This document shows, in pieces, positions 50,944-59,289 of a stretch of DNA of 64,000 nt; position 1 is the first letter of the stretch; every line of letters begins with the position of its first letter. A model generated the notes under the pieces. That model had not been told where the DNA came from, ran no database searches, and worked only from the letters and a program-made list of their open reading frames with translations. Both the position numbers and the translations under genes were made by a program. Source of the DNA: Embiotoca jacksoni (lineage: Eukaryota > Chordata > Actinopteri > Embiotocidae); contig JAKOON010000008.1 in the NCBI GenBank assembly GCA_022577435.1, positions 12,657,501 through 12,721,500 of the forward strand. Direction: 5' to 3'.

Positions 50944-53900
50944 AAAGACAAAAGTCTAAGTCGTGTGACACCATTGAAGGACGGTCAAAGGAGATAACCC
51001 TGGAAAGCTATCTAGCAGTTAATATGTCATTAAATTGCGATACACATTAACCTTACACATGACAGTAAACCAATACATTATGTTCATGTGAATTTAATTA
51101 TGGCTAATATGCAAACCAATCTGCCAACTCTTTTGCAATATTGACTAGTCTTCTTCGATTCCTCTGCATGGGCTGAACAGATTAGCCTATGTTCATGGGC
51201 CACCCAGTATTAATTAGCAACCGTGTTATTTAACTTGACAAATATTATGTTGGAAGGGGAAAAAATATGAGAAAGAAAACCACAAAACTCTGTGTCACCC
51301 CGGGTCATATGACAGTGAGACAGTCTAGAAAACACGTGTGACTCTGCTGTTCACAGCACTGTAACACATTCACTGCTTTACTGCTGGTTCCTTGCCATCA
51401 AGCCACAGAGTTGATACTAGCTCGGGGTCATACTCGGAGTTCTCCGCTCACATAAACCCCGCTAGGCTGTAAGCTACTAAATACTTTCCACCAGTGTCAG
51501 AGAGGCCATCCAAAATCCACCTCAAGCTACAGATCTGCTCTCTTCCTGACCTTCTTTTGTCTGCTCCGTCCTCTATCGCACCCTTCTCAGCCTCACCCTC
51601 CTTCTGACTAATGGATTAAGGTAATTATGACATGGCTGTGCCCACATTCTGTTGGTGGGGTGAAAATTGATATTCCAGCTTTGTTGTTCTCACTAAACTG
51701 TTGATGAAATTGCATCACCCCAGAGCAATACCAGCTCTTTGCATCAGTAGAGGTGTAAAGCACGGCTAGTCTCCATCTTCTTAATTTCTACAGGTAAAAG
51801 CGACGCTCAGACAAAGTGTTTTTTGTCATATTAAAGGCTATGTGACTCCGTTTATGGTTGTTTGTTTGGAGGTGCTATCAGCTTTCAGGTATTCACCAGT
51901 GCCGACATGGATACAGTAATAAGCTCAGGTTGGGGGCGGCTTACTAAGTGTTGGAATGCAAAGAGGCTGATTAAATGGCCTTATCGAGCCCTGCCTGGAA
52001 CAGAGCAACCCCCACAACCACCACAAACACACAGAGTCTAACAGATATGCAGAAAACAATTCACTGACCTCTGATCTTTCTGCTCAGCTGCTACTTTTGC
52101 TCTCCAGAATGAGAGGTGTTCAGACTGATAGCAGCATGTATTCTAAATGCCAGTCTTCGTGTTATTGCTGAGGTTTATCAATTTAATGTTTATAGTTCAG
52201 TATGTTTCTGAGATTAGTGTTATGAGCATATCTCTTGCATAACTTTACAAACTAAAAAAGGTCACTTTATATAGACTAGCTGTACTGTAAGTGGAATAGG
52301 GTTGTAAATCTGACAACATGTAATTCCTGACTTCCTCCTGTGTTAGTTTCTTTCACCCCGGACAGAGAGGACATTCTTGAGCCTCTGATTTTTTTTTATT
52401 CTGTTTTTTATAAAACTCTCTGCCTGGTCTGTTGCATGTGAGGGCCTCAAACTTAGAGTGGGAGTGTGAAGCCTTTAACTGCACGAAGACCTCTGAGGAT
52501 ACATTTTTTTTTATGAATAAAAACAAGTCTGTTAAACCAAGCCAAAATTTTGGAAGTCACCATCTTGCCATCATAAGACAAGCAAGTCTCCTGTTAAGTG
52601 TGTTTATAATATAATCTTGACATCAATGTATTGCCCTTTGAACACTGCATTTTGGGTATTTTCTTAATCAAACCTGCAGAGTTGCAGACAAGTGTGCATA
52701 AGTGTGCATAAAAGGCTAAAAAAAAAGTCAACCATATACCCCTCAAATGCTTTCCAGTTTCACAGCACGACAGTGCTGAGCCCTCACACACCGATCAGAA
52801 GCACACATCAGCGTAAGTGCGTAAGGAGGGACGTTAGAAAGTGAGCCCTGATCTCGTTAAAAGAAAGACTTACCTACGCACAGCATCGCTACCTCTATCT
52901 ACAGGTCTACTGTTTGTGTTAGGGGTATGACTCTGGGACCGACTCCTTAAATTGACCAAACACCGTTGTAAAACAAAACCAGAAGTCATTTTGATCATCT
53001 TGATGCAAAGAGCTGTAAAGGACATAATGTATTCAGTGATCTCCAAGGGGTTTGGTGACCTATATAAACAATGCTCTAATAACAATTAGACGTCCCACAG
53101 AAACTCTTAATGATTTACGATTTCAGATTTGCAAATCTAAATTCAGTCAACACCGATTAAATTCAAAATGTGTTCGTCGTCAACCCCAACACAGCTGTTT
53201 TAAATCAAATGTGTTGGACCCGCATGCACAGTGAAAATGTGCACTTATCACCTTGTCAAACAGTTGTGATTTAGAGGTTCTGAGCTTGAAACTTTATGAA
53301 CATTAATGATAAGAACAACATTTTCTACAGCATTCGAACAAATGAACTCCTAATTTTCATGTGGTCGCTGTGGTTTCAAAAATCTTCCAGTTTTACAAAC
53401 TACTAAAAAGCCAGAAAAATGGGAATGACCCTTTTAATGATATTATGATGCGTCACATCGTTGTAAGACAACCCGCGCTACTCTTCCACCTCATCACATG
53501 AACTTCTTCCCTTCTCCTCACAACGGCTCTCTCAGCTCTGCATCATCAATAACTTCAAAGGCACAAAAGCAGCTAAATTAGGTCCGCCACTTTCTTCTGT
53601 CATGACTAATGAGCTCTCCCTTCGTTTGTATATTAGTCTCGCTCTGCTGTGGCCGTACCCCAGGGAACGGGCCACTGCTGTGCCTTCCCATGAGCAGGTA
53701 AGCCCAAACAGATGACAAGGCAACAGAATGGAAATAGAAACAATAGGGTTTTGTTTGAGCCACATGCACAGTGTTGTGCAAACATACAACCAGATACACC
53801 ATTTACTAAAACTTTACCAAAATGATGATCATGTGTCTGGTGAACTTCATTTTGGTTTCTTTCATAAATACTCTGCTACCCTTAATACGAGTGAAAGTAT

Positions 53901-55580
53901 TATGAAAATTGTTTTGATTCTACATTTAATAACCCCGCCTTCATTCTGATCAATATTTCATTGTTGACATAAATGATATACACAATCTGAAAGTATGATT
54001 GTGCACTTACTAAAGAAGTACTGTCAACAGTACCTTTAATTTAAAGGGGAGAAAACTGAAAGACACGACCTGAGCTTCAGTTTTGGACAACCATATAAAA
54101 GTGTAGAACGCCTTATGGTTATCAAAATATCTGTTTGATTGCCAGGATCATGCTCCACTGCTTTTTGCAGCACGGACACGACTGATTTGGCCTGCCGTAG
54201 TGTGCACCCAAAAATCTAAAAATATACACCGATGCAACGATGAGATCATGCACTTGGAGACGGAGAGAGACAGACCATGATTATAGGGTTTCATCACGGG
54301 AAAGAAATGGTTATTTGTCAGCACCATGTCAAGAGAGGCCACAAAAGAAATCAACACTGTGACTGGCCAGTGAGAGCAGGCCTTAGTGTAGCTTACATCA
54401 CTCTTTTCCCAAACAAATTGCATTATTATTGAATGAGTAAACAGCCATGTGTCACCAGTTAACTGCATTTTGCCAATAATGCAGATACAATGAGGAGCTG
54501 AAACTTCGGGGTATAAATCCCTTACTAAAGTCATGTCATTGCTGTTGATGAATTCAGCTTAATGCATTGAAATCAAACTGAATAAACTACCACCAGGTGT
54601 TTCTACAGCATATGAAGAATTCAAAAGCCTTTACACACTCGACTATACATACTCACAAGGAAAGAGTCCCTTTATCCTCCAGCTAAAATAACACATTCAG
54701 TTGAACATTCATACTTTACAGTGTTGACATACAGTGTTGGGTCGACATGGTCAAACACATTACGAGCACGTAACTTAAAAGGACACACGGTCATATGGGA
54801 AGCAGGATTACCCAGACTACCTCATTTTACTGTTGTACACAAGTCAATTAAAAGTAGGAGACCTCTGAACTGAGATAAAGTGCAATGTCCGTGAGTGGTT
54901 TATATGGCTCAGATAAAGTGATTTTTATGGCTGTTGGACATGCTTGAACTGAACACTGGGTTCCTTGACTTCACTTCCTCTAACACGACTTCTTCCACCC
55001 AACATAAAATGGATTATATTAGTCGGTCGATATTCATAAGGAATACTGGTCTTTTTTTCTAATTGAAATATAGAAAATAATGACACACTTGCTGTATGTG
55101 TAAGTGAGTTTTTCAAACAGAATATGTTTCATCGCGTTATGTGAACTTTTATTCTGTTTGAAGTGTGTGCAGACTGACTGGAAGGGGAAATCCTTGCACT
55201 GGCATGTCCAAAAGGTGGCAGTGTTGAGTTTTATAATGGTGCGCAGAGGCACGATAAACCTCTTCAATCCACCTTTCCATTTTTTGGTCAAGTTACCTCT
55301 GTACATTGTTCATATATGCCATTTGTGTTTCATACAACATAGTTTATATATATGTTTCATATATGTATGTGCTTCAAAATTAGACAAATATTAGATATTG
55401 TCATTAATAAATTGAAATGATTTTACTGTAGAGAAACAACATGAATAAGTTCCATTAAAACAATAAAAATAAAATATAAAATGGTGTAGGCTACATTAAA
55501 AAAAAAACGAGTTAAATGTTCTCTGCTCATTAAAAGATGAACAAATGTAGATTTGAGATGGATTTATTTATTTTTATATT
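50941..55580. other. Intergenic, maf upstream region
   Basis: No gene or transposon is recognised. It is AT-rich with scattered ATTA cores (for example TATTAATTAGC near 51210). Proximity to maf makes regulatory content likely, but the sequence alone cannot show it. Confidence 0.35.

Positions 55581-55674
<94 letters not shown>
55581..55674. repeat. (TATC)n microsatellite in the maf upstream region
   Basis: About 23.5 perfect copies of TATC end roughly 390 bp upstream of the maf TATA-like box. The array is long and uninterrupted, so it is probably polymorphic. Confidence 0.97.
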
Positions 55675-55676
<2 letters not shown>

Positions 55677-55849
55677 CTTTGCTTTGTCTCTTTCTCTAAA
55701 TGCTATGCATTATAATTCCCGTGTTAATGAATGCCGGCATGCATCCGTTGTTTCACGTCAAAATAAGTTAAACTAAAATAGCTAAATTGTAGTTTAATAT
55801 ATAATCGGAGATTAAAATGACGACCGGAGTAGTAAAAGATTCTATGTCG

Positions 55850-55867
55850 CAGCTGACAAGTCAGCTG
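55850..55867. promoter_or_regulatory. Palindrome resembling a spaced Maf recognition element, with two CAGCTG E-boxes
   Basis: The arms CAGCTGAC and GTCAGCTG are exact reverse complements separated by AA. Each contains GCTGAC, the core of a Maf half-site, but the spacing is 2 bp wider than the classical 14-bp CRE-type element. Each arm also carries a CAGCTG E-box that bHLH factors such as TFAP4 could bind. Confidence 0.5.
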
Positions 55868-55981
55868 GTGGCCTTTGACAGTTGAGAAAAGTTTTGTTTC
55901 TGTGGGTTACTAATATGTTAATTAGCTCTCGGAGTGTGCGACCCTATTGGCTCTTCGTCCGAGTCAATTTCCCATTTCCAG

Positions 55982-55993
55982 CCTGACGTCAGG
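55982..55993. promoter_or_regulatory. CRE/Maf-type palindrome
   Basis: CCTGACGTCAGG is a perfect 12-bp palindrome containing the full CRE TGACGTCA. It differs from the CRE-type Maf element (TGCTGACGTCAGCA) only in the flanking bases. It lies about 80 bp upstream of the TATA-like box. Confidence 0.55.
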
Positions 55994-56126
55994 GCAGCTA
56001 CAATGCTCTTAAACTCATCTGCTGTGATCCCACTAAAAAAAAATCGCCCCACCAGTCAGCGGCTTATAACGTGCGAGGCTGCATTTACTCCCTCACTCTC
56101 GGCTTGTTTCCCTCTCCGCTTGCGTA

Positions 56127-56340
56127 ATGTATTCATGAAGAAACCGTAAAGTGTTAAATGTTTGAAATACAAAACCGCCGAATTTCACATGCTGAAAAAG
56201 GACTCCGCTACTCGTGCGCGCGGCACTGCTGTGTCTGTGCAATAGATTCAGCAAAGAAAAACTCTTCTCACGCCTGCAAGTCCGTGGCTGCAAAAAGGAC
56301 GCTGAAAACCTCGTTTTTCAGTTTCAAGACAAACGCTTAA
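56127..56340 (+). promoter_or_regulatory. Cluster of four upstream ORFs in the maf 5' leader
   Basis: If transcription starts near 56095, the leader contains four AUG-initiated upstream ORFs before the maf start: 56127-56138 (3 codons plus stop), 56135-56149 (4 codons plus stop), 56158-56340 (60 residues) and 56189-56245 (18 residues). All terminate before 56427. No homology to known peptides is apparent. They would be expected to reduce or condition translation of maf. Confidence 0.5.
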
Positions 56341-56426
56341 AAATCAAACTGGCTAACGTTCTTCCCAACCAACCCAGTTTGACAGCTGCTCTTCACCCCG
56401 TTTGGAGGACTGTCAGCAGCAAGAGG

Positions 56427-57398
56427 ATGGCATCAGAGCTGGCAATGAGCAACTCCGACCTGCCCACCAGTCCCCTGGCCATGGAATATGTTAATGACTT
56501 CGATCTGATGAAGTTTGAAGTGAAAAAGGAGCCGGTGGAGCCCGATCGCAACATCAGCCAGTGCAGTCGCCTTATCGCCGGGGGATCCTTGTCTTCCACC
56601 CCGATGAGCACGCCTTGCAGCTCGGTGCCCCCTTCCCCAAGCTTCTCGGCGCCCAGTCCGGGCTCGGGGAGCGAGCAGAAGACACACATAGAGGATTTCT
56701 ACTGGATGTCCGGTTATCAACAGCAGTTGAATCCAGAAGCGCTGGGCTTCAGCCCCGAAGACGCAGTCGAGGCGCTGATCAACAGCAGTCACCAGCTCCA
56801 GTCTTTCGATGGCTATGCCAGGGGCCAGCAGTTTGCTGGCGCAGCCGGAGCAGGAGGCACCATGGCCGGGGAAGAGATGGGGTCCGCCGCGGCGGTGGTA
56901 TCGGCAGTTATCGCTGCGGCAGCAGCTCAGAACGGAGGTCAACACCACCACCACCACCATCACCACCACAGCAGCAACCACCACCAGGCACCCGGCGTCC
57001 AGTCCAACGGCACTTCTGGAACAAATCACCCACACATGCGCTTGGATGATCGGTTTTCAGACGACCAGCTGGTGACCATGTCAGTGCGGGAGCTCAACCG
57101 GCAGCTACGAGGGGTCAGCAAGGAAGAAGTGATCAGATTGAAACAGAAGAGGAGGACCCTAAAGAACAGAGGCTACGCTCAGTCCTGCCGGTACAAGCGG
57201 GTCCAGCAGCGGCACGTCCTGGAGGGAGAGAAGACGCAACTCATCCAGCAGGTCGAGCACCTAAAGCAGGAGATCTCCAGGCTGGTCCGGGAGAGGGACG
57301 CGTACAAAGAAAAGTATGAGAAGCTCATCAGCAACGGCTTCAGAGAAAATGGATCCAGCAGTGACAACAACCCTTCATCCCCGGAGTTTTTCATGTGA
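56427..57398 (+). CDS. maf: Transcription factor Maf (c-Maf), large-Maf bZIP protein, short isoform
   Basis: c-Maf is a nuclear transcription factor that binds Maf recognition elements (TGCTGA half-sites) as a dimer and acts in lens, kidney, cartilage and haematopoietic development. The 323-residue product starts MASELAMSNSDLPTSPLAME, the c-Maf N-terminus (MafB starts differently). Visible in order: a SUMO-type site VKKE at 32-35; GSK3-type phosphodegron residues S54, T58, T62, S66 and S70; the acidic Maf_N activation segment at about 88-118; an Ala-rich run at 153-167; nine His at 173-181; the extended homology region at about 205-236; the basic region at 241-262; and a zipper with L265, L272, L279, L286, Y293 and L300. 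It ends SSPEFFM, as in large Mafs. The start is the first in-frame ATG and has a strong Kozak context (A at -3, G at +4). The product is shorter than the human protein (373 residues) mainly because the Gly/Ala-rich linker after the His run is reduced. The frame is intact in one exon. Confidence 0.97.
   Translation: MASELAMSNSDLPTSPLAMEYVNDFDLMKFEVKKEPVEPDRNISQCSRLIAGGSLSSTPMSTPCSSVPPSPSFSAPSPGSGSEQKTHIEDFYWMSGYQQQLNPEALGFSPEDAVEALINSSHQLQSFDGYARGQQFAGAAGAGGTMAGEEMGSAAAVVSAVIAAAAAQNGGQHHHHHHHHHSSNHHQAPGVQSNGTSGTNHPHMRLDDRFSDDQLVTMSVRELNRQLRGVSKEEVIRLKQKRRTLKNRGYAQSCRYKRVQQRHVLEGEKTQLIQQVEHLKQEISRLVRERDAYKEKYEKLISNGFRENGSSSDNNPSSPEFFM
56550..57380. other. CpG-rich island over the maf coding exon
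   Basis: This stretch is clearly richer in G+C and in CG dinucleotides than the AT-rich surroundings. It covers most of the maf exon. CpG islands over single-exon developmental regulators are usual in vertebrates. Confidence 0.6.
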
Positions 57399-57400
57399 GT
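57395..57400 (+). promoter_or_regulatory. maf: Consensus 5' splice donor overlapping the maf stop codon
   Basis: The sequence GTGAGT begins at the last base of the final Met codon, so reading through gives ...FFM-stop and splicing here gives ...FF plus a new C-terminus. In mammals MAF makes a short isoform without splicing and a long isoform by splicing at this point. The hexamer is a perfect donor consensus. I could not identify the downstream exon in this window, so use of the site is inferred from the mammalian gene. Confidence 0.6.
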
Positions 57401-58805
57401 CTCGACATATCGCGAAAAAAAAACAACAATATCTGATGAGTTATCACCCCGCTTAAACAGTTTTCATTGTGAAACTTTTTTTGTATCTTTTAATTTGGCA
57501 CAAAGCCGACTAGACCAAGAACTAATTTGTCAACTTTTTTTTTCTTTCTTTTTTTTTTTTTTACTTTATACGTTTTTTTGAAAACAAGAATTTCCTCACC
57601 AGACTGTTTTAGATTTGGAGGGCTTTATCATCCGTGTTTTTAATTTTGGAGAGGCATATTGAAAAAACTTTCATCTACTTTTTTGCTATCATACTCAGTA
57701 TATTATGCATCGCCTGTTTGTCAAGATTTTTTTTTTTTTTGTCGCTGTTCATTAGATTTGCAGTTTGATTTTTGAAAGTTGATCCAACTTCATGCCGCAG
57801 TATACGAGGTGTGCATGTAAGCACTAAGTATACCCATTTGAAGTTCATCAGCTTCCCCTTTTTTTTCATCATTTTACTTTGAATTCAGTGTACAGATTCC
57901 TGTCAAGCCTGCACCCATCGACAATATGTTTTTGGTCTTTTTTACCTTTCTTTTTTTTTTTTTTGTCTGCCAAACTTGGAGGATTGCGAGCCTGCCGTTT
58001 GAAGCCACCTCATCTCATGCGTTTGCTTGTTATTGTGTTGAGCAACAAAAGACTATATTCATGACAAACTGTTTATTGTTTTTGACAGAGATGTGTTATT
58101 GAACTGCCCTGCATGCTGGACATGTACGGGTTTTTTTCTTTTTTTTCTTTCTGTGCTTGAAGATGTCCTTTTTGTCGGATGACTCCAGCATGGCATTCAT
58201 ACTTCATTAAGGCCTCCTCACTTTTTTGGGACAGCGACAAAAAAGTGACAGGACTTCCCACCCCCTTGTAATCTATACGTGCATTTCAGCTGTGCTGAAG
58301 TGCACCACCATCGGCTGTCATTATAGGCTGCAGTGAATGCGCTATGCATTCCTGATGGAAGTTTTGTCGGCGGGGATCCTGCAAGGGGAAAAGAAAGAAA
58401 ACACTTCACTGTTAAGGAAATCACCAATCCATTTTCTTGGAAGTGTAGTCTGTTGCTTGTTATTTAAAGATATTCCATTGTGCATTTGTCAACCTTTGAA
58501 TAATTTTTAAAGCATAATTTAAGTACAAAGTTTTATAATCTAAGGTGCAAACGTGTGCTACAGGTTAAAGCATATAGATTAATAATTAACAATTAACAAT
58601 TTATACAGTGAGCAGTATTGTGCAGTGCATAAACAGCGCTTTTGCAGCATGTGCTTTAAACCGAAGTGTGAGAGCTCTGGTCTACCACGTTTCATTATTG
58701 TATTTAAAAAGAAGTATTACTGGAGAAGATCATTCTCAAAGCAGAAAGTAATTTGCCATGCTTTTGGAACTGTGTTTCTTCAACGAACTGGAGTATTTTG
58801 AACTG

Positions 58806-58846
<41 letters not shown>
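58806..58846 (+). repeat. Poly(A) run of 41 bases in the maf 3' UTR
   Basis: An uninterrupted A homopolymer lies about 1.4 kb after the maf stop. No retroposon body is recognisable immediately upstream, so it looks like an expanded homopolymer rather than the tail of a SINE. Confidence 0.9.
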
Positions 58847-58848
<2 letters not shown>

Positions 58849-59255
58849 TTCGCCTGTTGTCTTGTGGCAGTTAAAGAAAAGTTAGAAATCTCCACCTCTC
58901 AAGAAGATACGTTTGACATTCTGTTACGACCTAATCGTAACATATGGAGATTTTATTATCAGTTCAGGAGAGACTGTTGTTTTGTCTTAAACGAACTCAA
59001 TAATTGCGAAGCAATAACTAATTATTATAATCAATAATGTCTGGACATTGTTAGACCGTCAGGGATTGCCACCCTGCATGTACAAAACGAGGGAGTATCA
59101 TTCGCCAATAAATCTTGAAAGTATGTTAATTAATCTTTCATCTTACATATAGTATATATATAAATATATTTTGCTGTGCAAAATTATTTCACTCACTAAC
59201 CATATGTGATGTTCATATGTGCTCGTTTTTCATTTCATACAATTAAATGATATGC

Positions 59256-59261
59256 AATAAA
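59256..59261 (+). terminator. Candidate maf polyadenylation signal
   Basis: A canonical AATAAA hexamer is followed by a T/GT-rich downstream element. An alternative hexamer lies about 150 bp upstream at 59107-59112. Either or both could be used. Confidence 0.45.
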
Positions 59262-59289
59262 TGTATGTAACTGTCTTCAATAAGTTTCT

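Larger units (their letters stand above)
55840..56100 (+). promoter_or_regulatory. maf: maf core and proximal promoter
   Basis: A TATA-like TTATAA lies at 56064-56069, which predicts transcription starting near 56095. An inverted CCAAT box (ATTGG) is at 55946-55950. Two palindromes resembling Maf/AP-1/CRE sites lie upstream: CAGCTGAC-AA-GTCAGCTG at 55850-55867 and CCTGACGTCAGG at 55982-55993. A further TCAGC half-site sits at 56056-56060 beside the TATA box. Mammalian c-maf promoters are reported to be TATA-containing and autoregulated through a Maf site. The elements are read directly; their function here is inferred. Confidence 0.6.
57399..59275 (+). other. maf: maf 3' untranslated region (short isoform)
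   Basis: The sequence after the stop is T-rich with many T runs and no long reading frame. Candidate polyadenylation signals AATAAA occur at 59107-59112 and 59256-59261. The second is followed within about 50 bases by a T/GT-rich stretch. A run of 41 A lies inside the region. The 3' end is inferred from these signals only. Confidence 0.5.

Noticed and set aside
56214..56426. N-terminal extension of maf in the same reading frame
   Set aside because: It lacks any ATG (it opens with GTG). The well-conserved MASELAM start has a strong Kozak context, so the extension is treated as leader.
56433..57035. 200-codon minus-strand frame across the maf exon, and 162- and 88-codon plus-strand frames there
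   Set aside because: Shadows of the GC-rich maf coding exon in other frames; Val/Cys-rich or Pro/Thr-rich with no known family.
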